Source of the DNA: Citrobacter sp. 18056
Lineage (GTDB): Bacteria; Pseudomonadota; Gammaproteobacteria; Enterobacterales; Enterobacteriaceae
Direction of reading: 5' to 3'
NCBI GenBank assembly: GCA_902706235.1
Contig: CACSJR010000019.1
Coordinates: forward strand, 43,244 to 107,243
Length of the DNA: 64,000 nucleotides
Every line of letters starts with the position of its first letter. The stretch's first letter is position 1. The notes beneath the pieces are model-generated. The model saw nothing but the letters and a program-made list of their open reading frames with translations, ran no database searches and was not told the DNA's origin. Below, in pieces: positions 1 to 10,152 of the stretch. The translations under genes and the position numbers were made by a program.

Positions 1-386
1 CAGCCAGAGCCGAAACGGGTAGCAGCAGCTTTCTCGAACTCTTCTTTGAATTTCTCAACAGAGCCGAAGGTGCTTTCGATAGCCGCTTTCAGGTCGCCCT
101 GCAGAGTAGTACCGGTTTTCAGGCCTTTCCAGAACAGGCTGTGGTTTGCGTGACCGCCAGCGTTGTTACGCAGAACGTTTTTCTTGTCTGCTGGCAGCTG
201 ATCCAGTTTGGTGATCAGTTCTTCAACAGGCAGGTTTGCAAACTCAGGCAGGCTTTCCAGCGCAGCATTCGCGTTGTTCACATAGGCCTGGTGGTGTTTA
301 GAGTGATGGATTTCCATCGTCTGCTTGTCGAAGTGCGGCTCAAGGGCGTCGTACGCGTACGGCAGGGATGGCAGTGTATAACTCAT
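1..386 (-). CDS. sodA: Manganese superoxide dismutase SodA, 5' part only
   Basis: About 128 N-terminal residues are present and the gene runs off the left edge. The visible protein starts [20 protein letters not shown] and contains the iron/manganese SOD N-terminal features: [10 protein letters not shown] with a metal-ligand histidine, and the [13 protein letters not shown] segment with the second ligand. SodA dismutes superoxide to hydrogen peroxide and oxygen in the cytoplasm, using Mn. The ATG at 386 fits the known enteric start. The neighbour is divergent rhaT, the same pairing as in E. coli. A Fur-box-like sequence lies upstream at 462-480, in keeping with the known Fur repression of sodA. 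The identification is secure; only the C-terminal half is missing from the window. Confidence 0.97.
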   Translation of the reverse strand, partial: MSYTLPSLPYAYDALEPHFDKQTMEIHHSKHHQAYVNNANAALESLPEFANLPVEELITKLDQLPADKKNVLRNNAGGHANHSLFWKGLKTGTTLQGDLKAAIESTFGSVEKFKEEFEKAAATRFGSG

Positions 387-461
387 ATTCATCTCCAATT
401 ATCATCGGGCGGCAGAGGTGTTACGCCGCGTAAGCAGTTGGTCCATTATAGTTAATTAAAT

Positions 462-480
462 GATATTGAAAATGTTTATC
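462..480 (-). promoter_or_regulatory. Fur-box-like site upstream of sodA
   Basis: GATATTGAAAATGTTTATC matches the 19-base Fur consensus GATAATGATAATCATTATC at 15 of 19 positions by eye. It lies about 75 bases upstream of the sodA start. Fur repression of sodA is established in E. coli; binding here is inferred from the match. Confidence 0.6.
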
Positions 481-529
481 AATGCCGTAATTTTAATAAG
501 GTTATAACTTTTAGGTATGTGGCTGATTT

Positions 530-600
530 TGTGAGCCCGCTCAAGGGTAACACGCGCTTTTTGCCAGGTATGGGGCATGGACGGCAGCGGTCTGAAGGTT
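530..600 (+). promoter_or_regulatory. rhaT control region: CRP site and two RhaS half-sites
   Basis: A CRP-like site (TGTGA, 6 bases, TCAAG) lies at 530-545. After 3 bases comes a first RhaS-type half-site at 549-565 (ends CTTTTTGCC). An 18-base spacer follows, then a second half-site at 584-600 (GCAGCGGTCTGAAGGTT). The same elements with the same spacings occur before rhaB (13001-13071), which is why they are read as RhaS operators. E. coli rhaT is known to be activated by RhaS and CRP. Confidence 0.6.
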
Positions 601-674
601 AATCAATTGACTAATTTTTACACTCGTCACGTCAGATGAAAGATTCATCGATGTAAAACATTGAGGGTAAAAAA

Positions 675-1709
675 ATGAGTCACGCGATTACGATGGGTAT
701 TCTTTGGCATTTGATAGGTGCGGCCAGTGCAGCCTGTTTCTATGCCCCATTCAAGAAAGTTAAAAATTGGTCCTGGGAAACCATGTGGGCGATTGGTGGT
801 TTTGTCTCATGGTTAATTCTGCCCTGGGCCATCAGCGCCATGTTGTTACCTGATTTCTGGGCGTACTACCGTTCCTTTAATGCCTCTACGCTGCTGCCGG
901 TGTTTCTGTTTGGCGCGATGTGGGGCATCGGCAATATCAACTACGGCCTGACCATGCGCTATCTCGGCATGTCGATGGGGATTGGTATCGCCATCGGCAT
1001 CACGCTAATTGTCGGCACCCTGATGACCCCGATTATCAACGGTCAGTTCCACGTGCTGGTCGGCACCGAAGGCGGGCGAATGACGCTGTTGGGCGTGCTG
1101 GTGGCCGTGATTGGCGTGGGTATCGTCACACGCGCCGGTCAGCTGAAAGAACGCAAAATGGGTATCAAAGCCGAAGAGTTCAACCTGAAAAAGGGGCTGA
1201 TTCTGGCGGTAATGTGCGGCATTTTCTCGGCGGGGATGTCCTTCGCCATGAACGCGGCCAAACCGATGCATGAAGCGGCGGCCGCCCTCGGCGTCGATCC
1301 CCTGTACGTGGCACTGCCAAGCTACGTCATCATCATGGGCGGTGGCGCAGTGATTAACCTCGGCTTCTGCTTCTTCCGCCTGGCAACCAAGCCAAACCTG
1401 TCGGTAAAAGCAGACTTCTCACTAGCAAAACCGATGATCATCGGCAATATCCTGTTTTCCGCCCTCGCGGGCCTGATGTGGTATTTGCAGTTCTTTTTCT
1501 ACGCCTGGGGCCACGCCAGCATTCCGGCGCAGTACGATTACATGAGCTGGATGCTGCACATGAGTTTCTACGTGCTGTGCGGCGGTTTGGTCGGGTTAAT
1601 TATGAAAGAGTGGAACAATGCCGGCCGTCGTCCGATCGGTGTGCTGAGTCTGGGCTGCGTGGTGATTATCATCGCCGCGAATATCGTGGGCTTAGGCATG
1701 GCTAACTGA
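675..1709 (+). CDS. rhaT: L-rhamnose/proton symporter RhaT
   Basis: Inner-membrane permease of 344 residues, the same length as E. coli RhaT, and nearly identical to it by recall over long stretches such as [19 protein letters not shown] and TLLGVLVA. It belongs to the drug/metabolite transporter superfamily and has about ten hydrophobic segments. It imports L-rhamnose or L-lyxose with a proton. The ATG at 675 follows a GAGGG Shine-Dalgarno. It is transcribed away from sodA and has its own CRP/RhaS control region. It is separated from the rest of the rha regulon by the inserted mannosidase/PTS cluster, whereas in E. coli it lies next to rhaR. The genome also carries a rhamnose ABC transporter (16991-21593), so two uptake systems coexist. 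Confidence 0.97.
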   Translation: MSHAITMGILWHLIGAASAACFYAPFKKVKNWSWETMWAIGGFVSWLILPWAISAMLLPDFWAYYRSFNASTLLPVFLFGAMWGIGNINYGLTMRYLGMSMGIGIAIGITLIVGTLMTPIINGQFHVLVGTEGGRMTLLGVLVAVIGVGIVTRAGQLKERKMGIKAEEFNLKKGLILAVMCGIFSAGMSFAMNAAKPMHEAAAALGVDPLYVALPSYVIIMGGGAVINLGFCFFRLATKPNLSVKADFSLAKPMIIGNILFSALAGLMWYLQFFFYAWGHASIPAQYDYMSWMLHMSFYVLCGGLVGLIMKEWNNAGRRPIGVLSLGCVVIIIAANIVGLGMAN

Positions 1710-1712
1710 TGA

Positions 1713-1745
1713 ATCCCCCTCCGTCCCGGGCAGTTCGGAGGGGAA
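1713..1745. terminator. Hairpin between convergent rhaT and phosphoesterase genes
   Basis: CCCCTCCG and CGGAGGGG form an 8-bp stem with a GC-rich loop, between the rhaT stop and the stop of the convergent phosphoesterase gene. No strong T-run follows on either strand, so its terminator activity is weakly supported. Confidence 0.45.
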
Positions 1746-1762
1746 TAAAAACACTCTTCTGA

Positions 1763-3847
1763 TCAGATGGCGTGGATCTCGCCTGTTTTCGTATCCAGAT
1801 GGAAATTGCGGCTCGGGCTGCCTTTCAGATATTTATCAATCACGCTGAAAATACTGCCGAAGCGCAGGCGGAAAATCATATCAAACGGACTGTCTGCGGT
1901 GACCTCCGGCATCTCGGCAGGCAGAGACTTCGCCAGTGTTAAGGTCAACAGACGGTATTCCCTCAGGCGAGAGACGGAAATATCCCTCAGCGCCAGCTCA
2001 TCGGCATTGCGCAAGCGATAAAAATCCACTGCCAGATCAAAACCGTTCCAGCCAGCAAACTCCTCAAGCGTCATCCCCGCGTTGCGGGCTAAGGTCCTGG
2101 CCCGGCTCTCCGCCTCGCGCCAGGCGGCGGACTCTTTTTTCAGATACAGCCCACTGATATCCCGCGGTGCAGGCGCGCTGCCTTTCGCACAAATCGCATG
2201 CGCATCTTGCGGCGTGGTTAACACCTCCTGATAGGCCAGCGGGCTGTTGAGCTGACTTAAAGTCAGCATCTCCGCACCGTTCAGGCTGAACAGCATTTGG
2301 CGGATTTCGCACGGCCACTCCTCCGGGATAAAGCGCAACCGGGTGAGTTCAGTAATATGCCAGTTGGTGAAATCATAATAATCCCGCGCCCCGAGCACCG
2401 CTTTATTCCACAGATGAGGCGAATGGATAGCGTTGAGATGATCCCATTCCTGCTGGTAGTGCTCAAACAGCTCGTTAAAGCGCGGCACGCTGTTGAGGAT
2501 TATCGTTTGCACATCAATACTGTTCGGGCTGGAAAAATTGAGGATTTTATAGGCCGGGACATAGGCTGCCATGGAGGGCGCCTGAATATTAAACAGCAAA
2601 CTGCCATCCGGGTATTTACGCACGCCCGTATCGTTGAAGTGCATATGTCCGCCCACGTGAACGCCAATCCCGGTTTTCGCCAGCGCATGGCTGGTATCTT
2701 CTTGTGGCGCTCGCGCCAGCTGGAATTTCCCTTTGCCAAAGATATTTTCCAGATCGCCCGCCGCCCCGTTATCAAACTCCACCATCGGGAAATGGCTGAA
2801 GGTAATCAGGGTTTTATTCTGCGCTTTCGCACGCTGCGCGACGTCGGTCATCCAGGCTACCGTCTGCTGCTTGTGGGTCAGCATCTTGTTATACCCGGCA
2901 TCGCCTGATCCCTCGAAATTGCTGGCTTCCGTCAATTTCGTCGGATCAGCGTTTTTCGTCGGAAGATAGACATTTGCATCCACCGCCATCAACCATAACC
3001 CCGGCACCGGTTCAACCAGGTAGCTGCTGTCCGCGACAGTGAAGCACGGCCCGTAGCCCGGTTTTTTATATTTCCCTCCGGTACCCTGGGCGCAAATTTC
3101 ATACTGCCGCTGGCGGAAATCGCTGGCCTGTTGTGCTTTAGCATAGGAATAATGCTGTTGGTCATACGATGAATACGGTGTTTCCCAGTAGATATCCGTC
3201 TGCTGCGGGTTCATACCAAATGGCGCCATCATGTTCATGATGTACTGATAACCGCTACTGACCATCTCCTGGCTGCAAATGGTCGGCAATTCTGCGCCGG
3301 TCGCTATCACCGCCGTTTTGCCCTGGTAGCCTTTGCACTCTTTTGCACCAAAACTGAAAATGCGCTGGGTTTTACCGCCTGCGCCTAAAAAATCCTCTTC
3401 ACCGCCGGGTAAATCGAAAGGCCGGTTAGGATCGTGATTCCCGGGAGTGGCAAAAAAACGCATGCCGTATTTTTGCTGATACTCCTGCAACAAGGTCACC
3501 AAACCGCGAATATGTACCGGCTGCCCGTCATCGCTGAAATCCCCCGGTAGCGCGATAAGTTTTATGCCTTTGCTGCCCGCATCATCCAGTGCGGCACGAA
3601 GGGCAAAATAGTTCTCATTGAATAAACGCGTGGAGGTCAACTGCGCATACATGGTACGGATCATCGCATTCTGTCCGCTTTTTTGATTCTTCAGGCCACT
3701 GAACGCCCCATCCTGGAAGGTGCCATACACATCATGAAAGTGGATATCGGGCATGAACGCGACACGGTACTGATAATGTTCAGCCGCCTCCGCAGCGCTG
3801 GCGGTCAGCAAAAGGGCGGCAATGTTTGCCATCAAAAATGTCTTCAT
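1763..3847 (-). CDS. Secreted calcineurin-like metallophosphoesterase
   Basis: A 694-residue protein with an N-terminal Sec signal (hydrophobic stretch to about residue 22, cleavage likely after AEA), so it is exported. It carries the full calcineurin-fold metal motif set in order: PDIH near residue 35, GDFSDDG near 101, PGNHD near 137, a SHFP histidine, and GGHMHFND. These ligate a two-metal centre that hydrolyses phosphomonoesters or diesters. The substrate cannot be told from sequence. GTG at 3850 and ATG at 3847 are adjacent; the ATG has the better distance to AAAGGA. It is the last gene of the mannosidase/PTS operon, 14 bases after the multiphosphoryl transfer gene. The inference is that it dephosphorylates a substrate in the periplasm before uptake. 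Confidence 0.85.
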   Translation of the reverse strand: MKTFLMANIAALLLTASAAEAAEHYQYRVAFMPDIHFHDVYGTFQDGAFSGLKNQKSGQNAMIRTMYAQLTSTRLFNENYFALRAALDDAGSKGIKLIALPGDFSDDGQPVHIRGLVTLLQEYQQKYGMRFFATPGNHDPNRPFDLPGGEEDFLGAGGKTQRIFSFGAKECKGYQGKTAVIATGAELPTICSQEMVSSGYQYIMNMMAPFGMNPQQTDIYWETPYSSYDQQHYSYAKAQQASDFRQRQYEICAQGTGGKYKKPGYGPCFTVADSSYLVEPVPGLWLMAVDANVYLPTKNADPTKLTEASNFEGSGDAGYNKMLTHKQQTVAWMTDVAQRAKAQNKTLITFSHFPMVEFDNGAAGDLENIFGKGKFQLARAPQEDTSHALAKTGIGVHVGGHMHFNDTGVRKYPDGSLLFNIQAPSMAAYVPAYKILNFSSPNSIDVQTIILNSVPRFNELFEHYQQEWDHLNAIHSPHLWNKAVLGARDYYDFTNWHITELTRLRFIPEEWPCEIRQMLFSLNGAEMLTLSQLNSPLAYQEVLTTPQDAHAICAKGSAPAPRDISGLYLKKESAAWREAESRARTLARNAGMTLEEFAGWNGFDLAVDFYRLRNADELALRDISVSRLREYRLLTLTLAKSLPAEMPEVTADSPFDMIFRLRFGSIFSVIDKYLKGSPSRNFHLDTKTGEIHAI

Positions 3848-3861
3848 CACAATGTCCTTTA

Positions 3862-6342
3862 TTAGCGGGTGAGTTCTCGCTCAAGCAAGTCGATAATCGC
3901 TTTCGGATCATTGCCTTGCAGTAATTGCTGACGAAAATCTTCATGCATCAGCTTGCGGGCTAGTTTCGAAAAGATTTTCATGTGATCGCCTTTTTCCTGC
4001 TCGCTGACTGTCAGCATAAGAACCAGCGACACCTCCACGCCGTCTCCCCACATCAGGGGCGTATTCAGGCGCAATAAAGAGACGCTGCTGCTGGTGACCG
4101 CTGCGGATTTACAGTGCGGGATAGCCACCGCGAAACCGAGTGCGGTCGAGAACACCGCTTCCCGCTGCCAGATGGCCGTTTCCACCGCCGTACCGGAGCT
4201 TACCCGCTGCTCAACCTCAAGGTTATCCGTCAGGCGTTTGATGGCTTCGGCTTTGCTGGCGACACGCTGATCCAGCATCACCAGCGCCGGATCGAAGACT
4301 GGATGGTTGCGCTGTGCCGTTTGCGCTTTGACCCTGCTTTCCACCTCGTTGGCGCTTTCGCAGCTAAAAGCGTCTTCAAGCGTTTGTCGACATGCCGTCG
4401 TATCCAGTGACGCCAGATGCTGCTTCACTTGCCCTATCCGCCCGGAGGACATGCTGATTTGTCGCAACCCAGCCCCCAGCAGCAGCGGAAGCGCGGTCGG
4501 GTCACCGCCCATTTCACCACACAGGCAGATATCAAGTTTTGCCCGCTGCGCGCTCGCCGTAATGTCGTTGAGGAGCCTAAGGAAGCCAGGATCACAGTGG
4601 TTATAAAGGTGACGTATGCGCGGATTGCCGCGGTCACAGGCGAGGAAATATTGCAGTAGATCGTTACTGCCAATGGAGACAAAATCGATATACGCTGCCG
4701 CGCGCTCCAGCAGGTAAAGCGCCGACGGTACCTCGGCCATGATGCCTAAGTGCCACTCTCCGATGGCGAGACCTTCGCTCTGTAACTGTTCCGCTATCTG
4801 ATGGAACTGGGTATGCAGCCACTTCACCTCTTCCAGCGTCGCCACCATCGGCACCATAATATGCAGCGGCCCTGTGGCGCTGGCGCGAAGCAATGCCCGC
4901 ACCTGATGGCTGAAAAGCGTCAGAAACGCGGGATAGAGACGCACCGCACGCCAGCCAAGGAATGGGTTCTCTTCCGACGGCAGATTGAGATAGTCGCAGG
5001 GTTTATCGCCCCCGATATCCAGCGTGCGGATAACCACCTTTCTTCCCTGCGCCTGCTCCAGCACATGGCGGTAAGCCTGGTACTGCTCCTCTTCTTCCGG
5101 CGGCGCGCTGCGTTCACAAAACAGCATTTCGGTGCGAAACAGGCCTATTCCTTCCGCCCCCGCAGCAAATGCCCCTTCCGCTTCGGCAGCCAGCGCAATA
5201 TTGGCCAGCAACGATACCGATTCGCCATCGCGGCTGGTGCCCTTTTGCTGCAACAGCGGTGCTAAGCGCTGGCCGATGCGGGCGTCTTTTTCTGCCTCCA
5301 TGGCGTACCACTGTTGTGCACACGCATCCGGTGCAATCACCAGCACGCCATAGCGTGAGTCGAGGAGCAACGGCGTTCCGTCCGGCACTCTCACCTCCGG
5401 CGCGCAGAGCAACGGAATGCCAAACGAACGGGCGAGGATCGCGGTATGTGATGTCTCACCGCCTTCACCCATCACAATGCCTTTCAGATGCGTTCCACGC
5501 AGCGCCAGAAATTGTCCGGGAGTGATTGGGGATGCGCTGATGACGACAGAATCCTGGGTTAATTCCGGCAAGGTAAAGAGCGGGCCGGGGAGCAGAAACG
5601 CCGCCAGACGAAGCCCTAAATCCTGCAAATCCAGCGCCCGCTGTTGCAGATAAACGCTGCGACTCTCACGCAGCGGAAGGCTGAGTTGAGTGATCACTTG
5701 TGCCAGCGCCGCCAACGCATTGCGGGCATTGGGCGCAGAAAACAACGCCTGTTCCAGCATCGTGTCGTGCAGCAGTTTCTTGTGCGCTTTCAGCACGTCC
5801 GCAGTCTCGCCCTGCGCATGCCGCAATTCTGCCTGCACCTGATCACGTACCGCGCTTAACGCCTGGATCAGCATTTGCCTCTGGTGTTCAGATTCCTGCG
5901 GCGCTTCCTGCTCTGCCAGCCGCAACAGATCTACCGTCCCTAACGGCACAGCAATACCTTTGGCCAGCCCCGGACTGATGCCGCCGCCACGCAGACATTG
6001 CGCGGTGGTGGCCGCCAGAAAGACAGGCAATGGCTGTTCATGAGAAACGGAGGGAGTGACAAGCGGCGCATCACACTCGGCCAGTTCATTGGTGATAAAC
6101 GCGCCCAGCGCCTGGCGTGCTGCCTGCTCGTCATCACCATCAATCAGCAGTTCGCAGGCATCCTGAAATACCACGTCTGCGCCAATTAACGCCAGTACAC
6201 TACGCGCATCCACCTGTCTCTGATTGCGCAGATTATGCAGGGTGACCCGGGCGTTAAATGGCGTCACTCGCTGTTCCAGTTCGCTGGCGGGTCTGGCGTG
6301 CAGGCCATTTTCCAGGGGACAAATAAACGGGATTTTAAGCAT
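3862..6342 (-). CDS. PTS multiphosphoryl transfer protein (HPr-EI-EIIA fusion)
   Basis: An 826-residue cytoplasmic fusion of the FryA/PtsA type. HPr domain at about 1-90 with active His15 in GLHARPAS. Enzyme I at about 115-660 with the phosphohistidine at residue 299 (GGETSHTAI), the PEP-binding GLFRTEM, RTLDIGGDK and GSNDLLQY segments, and Cys608 in CGEMGG. Fructose-type EIIA at about 685-826 with His743 in AIPHCKS. It can therefore pass phosphate from PEP to its own EIIB partner without the general PTS proteins. It overlaps the mannosidase gene by 8 bases and is preceded by AAGGA. Length and domain order match E. coli FryA (831 aa) and PtsA/FrwA (833 aa). The linked mannosidase shows that it serves a different substrate system. 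Confidence 0.93.
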   Translation of the reverse strand: MLKIPFICPLENGLHARPASELEQRVTPFNARVTLHNLRNQRQVDARSVLALIGADVVFQDACELLIDGDDEQAARQALGAFITNELAECDAPLVTPSVSHEQPLPVFLAATTAQCLRGGGISPGLAKGIAVPLGTVDLLRLAEQEAPQESEHQRQMLIQALSAVRDQVQAELRHAQGETADVLKAHKKLLHDTMLEQALFSAPNARNALAALAQVITQLSLPLRESRSVYLQQRALDLQDLGLRLAAFLLPGPLFTLPELTQDSVVISASPITPGQFLALRGTHLKGIVMGEGGETSHTAILARSFGIPLLCAPEVRVPDGTPLLLDSRYGVLVIAPDACAQQWYAMEAEKDARIGQRLAPLLQQKGTSRDGESVSLLANIALAAEAEGAFAAGAEGIGLFRTEMLFCERSAPPEEEEQYQAYRHVLEQAQGRKVVIRTLDIGGDKPCDYLNLPSEENPFLGWRAVRLYPAFLTLFSHQVRALLRASATGPLHIMVPMVATLEEVKWLHTQFHQIAEQLQSEGLAIGEWHLGIMAEVPSALYLLERAAAYIDFVSIGSNDLLQYFLACDRGNPRIRHLYNHCDPGFLRLLNDITASAQRAKLDICLCGEMGGDPTALPLLLGAGLRQISMSSGRIGQVKQHLASLDTTACRQTLEDAFSCESANEVESRVKAQTAQRNHPVFDPALVMLDQRVASKAEAIKRLTDNLEVEQRVSSGTAVETAIWQREAVFSTALGFAVAIPHCKSAAVTSSSVSLLRLNTPLMWGDGVEVSLVLMLTVSEQEKGDHMKIFSKLARKLMHEDFRQQLLQGNDPKAIIDLLERELTR

Positions 6343-8938
6343 CGGATTTTCCTTCTTTCGCAGGCTGGATCCGCCAGCTCACCGGCGCGCAAGCAGAAAC
6401 CGTTTTTTGCGGGGCACAAAGCGGGGTTTCCGCCAGCGTGACAGGCGTGATATCTCCCGCCGCAACAGGGGCCGCGCTGGACAGCAGCGAGGTGCCAGGA
6501 TTCCAGCCACGCAGGATCAGGGCATCGCCGTTTTGCGCTTTTTTGAGCGTACTGAAATGCAACGGCGTATCCCAGCTCAACAGGCTGTACGAGGACGGGA
6601 ATGACTTGCCATGCGGATTGGTTTTAAAGCGCGACCAGCCGGAATCCAGCCAGCCGAGGGCGGGCGTGCGCCAGTTCTCCACGTCGCGCCAGAATGTCGC
6701 ATCCGGCCCCTGATGCAGCGGCAGGAGTGCAAAATGGCAGTGAAATGGCCCCGTCAGCTGTGAGTCCGGAGAAGGTAAAACCATGCCAGAGGCACGTCCT
6801 GGACGCCACGGCATATTGGCTTGTCCCAGCCAGCCGACGCTGCGCAGTAGCGTTATCGCCAGCGTTGCCGGTTTATCCGCCGGGATCTCATATTCGCGTA
6901 GTCCCTCTGTCACCACGCACATCCCATGGCTTTGGTTATGCATCATCACCAGACTTTGCATCGGCCACAGCGAAGCGGGCGCTTCCGTCCACTGTTCCTG
7001 CTGCCACACCGCCAGCGTTTGCGGGCGATTTTCACGGCGGATCAGACCAAAAGGTTGATCGGCGAAGTGGAACATCTCGCCAATGTCAGTGGGGATTTCG
7101 ACCTGCAAGCGATGATCACGCAAGGTGTTATCGAGGCTCACCTGCACATCCAGCAGCGGGCAGTCATGATCAAGCGCCAGCGTCATGCTGACATTCAACT
7201 GCGCGTTGCACAGATGCTGCTGGCGAGCCAGCTGATCGACGGGGGCAGCAATGGACCAGTTGAGTGTCAGCGTATCGGCAAGCGTACCGCGCTGCCAGGT
7301 GGCAGACGTCAACGCGCCATCGCTGGTCACGCGCCAGTCCTCCTCCGGTGGTGAATAGTTGTAGTTATCGCCCGCATCGCCGCCGTCGACCAGTTGCAGA
7401 ATGTGTTCCCAACGTTTGCCACTACGTTTATCGAGCAGGGAGATCTGCCCCTCATCCAGCGTCAGACGCAGCCAGGCGTTTTCCAGCGCTGAAATCTCCC
7501 CGCTTGTCACGACAAACCCTGCAGCACAATCTTCCTGAAGATATAACGTCTGATATCCGCAGGCTGGCAGCGCTTTCGCTTCCAGCAGGAGGGTACATTT
7601 GCGATACCAGACCGTCGTCGTGCTGTTAGAAAGCTCCTGCACAATAACCGACATATCCTGCTGTTCTTCATGCACAATCTGCCAGCGACAGGGCTGTCCT
7701 GAGGCATCAACGATGCAAAAATCAGTGCCGGGGACATACAGCGTCAGCGCCACCCGGCCGTCGCGCTCGTAAGGAAGCGAGTTGAAGATAATGATTTTTT
7801 TGCCTTGCTGGCGGGCATCGATCCCTTCCGCCAGCATTTTCATATTCAGCTCAAACAGCTGGCTGGCGCTTTCCTGCCCGGATGTCAGCCGCGCTTTGAC
7901 CATCGCATTAACGCGATCGGAGTTACAGCCGCCGATACTGTCATGGGCATGGGATTTCATCGCCTCGCGCCAGATGTTCTCCACAGCGGTTTGCGGATAA
8001 GGCAGCCCCAACCGCCACACCACGCTTAGCAGCGGTTCAAGCTGCTGACTGACAAAGTTTTCCAGCCTGGCGTTGGCCTGTTTGATATCCATGCGGGTCG
8101 AGAAAATGCCCCGATGGATGCGCATATACTTCGGGCTAAGCAGCTCGCCCTGAAATTCCGCCAGCGTTTCGCCTTCCAGTGCCTGAAAATAGCGGCTGAA
8201 ATCGCTGCGCACAAAACGGTACTCGTCCTGCTGTTCGTTGAGCGTGTCAAGCATGGCGGGCACGCCATATTCAAAGGGAGACTGATCATTGCCGTTTGGT
8301 AGCAATATCTGCGCTGACGCGCTAAATTTCGCCTGTTTTTGCAATATACCCGGCAGCACCCGCCAGGCTTCCTCCGCATTCGTCGGCAGCCATTTAGCGC
8401 AACCGTAGCCCCAGGGCAGAACCGCGGTGGTCACACTGCTGCCGTCCGCGCTGCGCCAGATAAACTCGCTGCTGGCGACGTCGTGTTCACACCAACCGCG
8501 CCAGATAACCGCCCGATCGATAGCGAACTGGGCCAGGAACATCGGCAACTGCGCACTCTGCCCGAATGAGTCGGGAACATAACCAACGGGCATACGGCTG
8601 CCCAGCGTCTGGCAGTCCGCCATGCCCAACAGCAGATTACGGGTGATGGACTCTGCACCGACCACCAAAAAATCAGTCTGGGTATACCACGGACCGATCA
8701 GCAGCCGTCCCGCTGCAATGAGCTTAAGGACTCGCTCACGATTGTCCGGAGCCACCTGGAAATAGTCTTCCAGCACCACCGTCTGCCCATCCAGAACCAG
8801 AGGCCCCAATGATTCATCGGCTTCAAGGCGCGCAATGACGTCGGCCATAAAATAATAAAGGACCGTTCGCGAGTCATTCTCTGTGAAATACCACTCCCGA
8901 TCCCAATGCGTATGCTGAATTAAATGAACTGTCTTCAT
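6335..8938 (-). CDS. GH38 alpha-mannosidase, MngB-like
   Basis: An 867-residue cytoplasmic glycoside hydrolase of family 38. Visible motifs are QHTHWDREWYF near the N-terminus (metal ligands), PDSFGQSAQLP, IHRGIFSTRMD, and SHAHDSIGGCNSDRV, which carries a further metal ligand. There is no signal peptide. It is close in layout to E. coli MngB (877 aa), which hydrolyses 2-O-(6-phospho-mannosyl)-glycerate imported by the PTS permease MngA. The ATG at 8938 is preferred over the upstream in-frame ATG at 9001 because GGA precedes it and the protein then starts MKTVHLIQHTHWD like MngB. It lies 92 bases after the EIIC gene and overlaps the next gene by 8 bases. The expected substrate is a phosphorylated mannoside; the exact one is unknown. 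Confidence 0.9.
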   Translation of the reverse strand: MKTVHLIQHTHWDREWYFTENDSRTVLYYFMADVIARLEADESLGPLVLDGQTVVLEDYFQVAPDNRERVLKLIAAGRLLIGPWYTQTDFLVVGAESITRNLLLGMADCQTLGSRMPVGYVPDSFGQSAQLPMFLAQFAIDRAVIWRGWCEHDVASSEFIWRSADGSSVTTAVLPWGYGCAKWLPTNAEEAWRVLPGILQKQAKFSASAQILLPNGNDQSPFEYGVPAMLDTLNEQQDEYRFVRSDFSRYFQALEGETLAEFQGELLSPKYMRIHRGIFSTRMDIKQANARLENFVSQQLEPLLSVVWRLGLPYPQTAVENIWREAMKSHAHDSIGGCNSDRVNAMVKARLTSGQESASQLFELNMKMLAEGIDARQQGKKIIIFNSLPYERDGRVALTLYVPGTDFCIVDASGQPCRWQIVHEEQQDMSVIVQELSNSTTTVWYRKCTLLLEAKALPACGYQTLYLQEDCAAGFVVTSGEISALENAWLRLTLDEGQISLLDKRSGKRWEHILQLVDGGDAGDNYNYSPPEEDWRVTSDGALTSATWQRGTLADTLTLNWSIAAPVDQLARQQHLCNAQLNVSMTLALDHDCPLLDVQVSLDNTLRDHRLQVEIPTDIGEMFHFADQPFGLIRRENRPQTLAVWQQEQWTEAPASLWPMQSLVMMHNQSHGMCVVTEGLREYEIPADKPATLAITLLRSVGWLGQANMPWRPGRASGMVLPSPDSQLTGPFHCHFALLPLHQGPDATFWRDVENWRTPALGWLDSGWSRFKTNPHGKSFPSSYSLLSWDTPLHFSTLKKAQNGDALILRGWNPGTSLLSSAAPVAAGDITPVTLAETPLCAPQKTVSACAPVSWRIQPAKEGKSDA

Positions 8939-9030
8939 ATTATTTTCCGTATTTAAGATATGCGACTCCCGCGCGGAGGAAATAATCGATCCACGCTGCA
9001 AACTGTTCGGATTAATACGCCAGCAGCGTA

Positions 9031-10152
9031 TTATCTGCTGGCTTTAAATTTCGGCGCAGGCGTTGTTTTATTACCACCCGAAACAGGCGTTGCTTCGCCA
9101 CGGAAAATGAATAGCGATCCGCACGCAATAATCGCTGAACCACAGGCAATGGACAGGACATAAATCGGCCATTGCTCAACCGCCAGCCAGCCATAAAACC
9201 CAGAAATAGGGGCATGGTTACTCGCCCCCAGTCCAACGGCCATCGACGCGCCAACGGCAGAGCCAATGACGTTAACAACAATGATGCGCGGGTTAGCCAG
9301 CGCAAAAGGGATCGCCCCTTCGGACACACCGATAAGCCCCATCAGGGTGGAGGCTTTACCGGCTTCGCGCAACGATTCCGGGAAACGCGAAGACCAGATC
9401 AACGTCGCCACGCCCAGGCCAATCGGCGGAACAATAATAGCCACCTGAGCCGCAGTATTCGGGTCATAGATACCGGAGGCCAGCAGCGCCATCGCGGTCG
9501 TTACCGCCGCCTTATTGACCGGACCGCCAAGGTCGAAGCCCACCATGCCGCCAATCACCGCCGCCAACAGAACTTTGTTGGTGCCCGACATCGACAGCAA
9601 CCACTGCTCCATACCGTGATTCAGCGCCGCCAGCGGAGTGCCAATCACAAAGGCCATCACGATACAGGTCAGCAGCGTGCCGCCTACCGGCAGGATAAAA
9701 ATTGGCCCCGCGGAGGCCAGGGTTTTCGGTAATTTAATCCAGCGATTCAGGGCCAGAACGATGTAACCTGCCACAAAACCCGCCGCCAGAGCGCCAAGAA
9801 ATCCGGTGCCCAGATTGCTGGCCAACAGGCCGCCCACCATGCCTGGCGCCAGACCCGGTTTGTTCGCCAGGGCAAAACTGATATAACCCGCCACTACCGG
9901 CAGCATCAGCGACAACGCCAGGCCACCGAAACCATCGAATTTATGCAGCATCTGCACCATCACGCTGGCGGCCTGCTCGTGGCTGGCATCCCAGATGTTA
10001 TCAATGCCGTACAACGAGGCACCGATACGTGCAATCCCCATGATCACTGCCCCGGAGATGACAAACGGCAGCATCCATGAGACGCCGGTCATGATGGCGT
10101 TTTTCACCTCTGCGCCCGTGGAGCGCTGCCCCCCGCCCTGAAACTTAGCCAT
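9031..10152 (-). CDS. PTS fructose-family EIIC permease
   Basis: Integral-membrane IIC component of 373 residues. It starts MAKFQGGGQRSTGAEVKNAI and then has repeated hydrophobic segments typical of fructose/mannitol-type IIC, including GFDLGGPVNKAA and the GVSEGAIPFA loop. It forms the sugar channel and works with the EIIB encoded just upstream, which it overlaps by 8 bases. It resembles FrwC/FryC and the IIC part of MngA. The C-terminus is a short Lys/Thr/Pro-rich tail. Because EIIB, EIIC and the EIIA-carrying transfer protein are all here, the permease is complete within the operon. The linkage to an MngB-like hydrolase suggests a mannosyl substrate, but specificity is not visible in the sequence. 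Confidence 0.92.
   Translation of the reverse strand: MAKFQGGGQRSTGAEVKNAIMTGVSWMLPFVISGAVIMGIARIGASLYGIDNIWDASHEQAASVMVQMLHKFDGFGGLALSLMLPVVAGYISFALANKPGLAPGMVGGLLASNLGTGFLGALAAGFVAGYIVLALNRWIKLPKTLASAGPIFILPVGGTLLTCIVMAFVIGTPLAALNHGMEQWLLSMSGTNKVLLAAVIGGMVGFDLGGPVNKAAVTTAMALLASGIYDPNTAAQVAIIVPPIGLGVATLIWSSRFPESLREAGKASTLMGLIGVSEGAIPFALANPRIIVVNVIGSAVGASMAVGLGASNHAPISGFYGWLAVEQWPIYVLSIACGSAIIACGSLFIFRGEATPVSGGNKTTPAPKFKASR

Noticed and set aside
141..455. A 104-codon plus-strand frame at the left edge
   Set aside because: It overlaps sodA and the sodA promoter region; sodA is certain.
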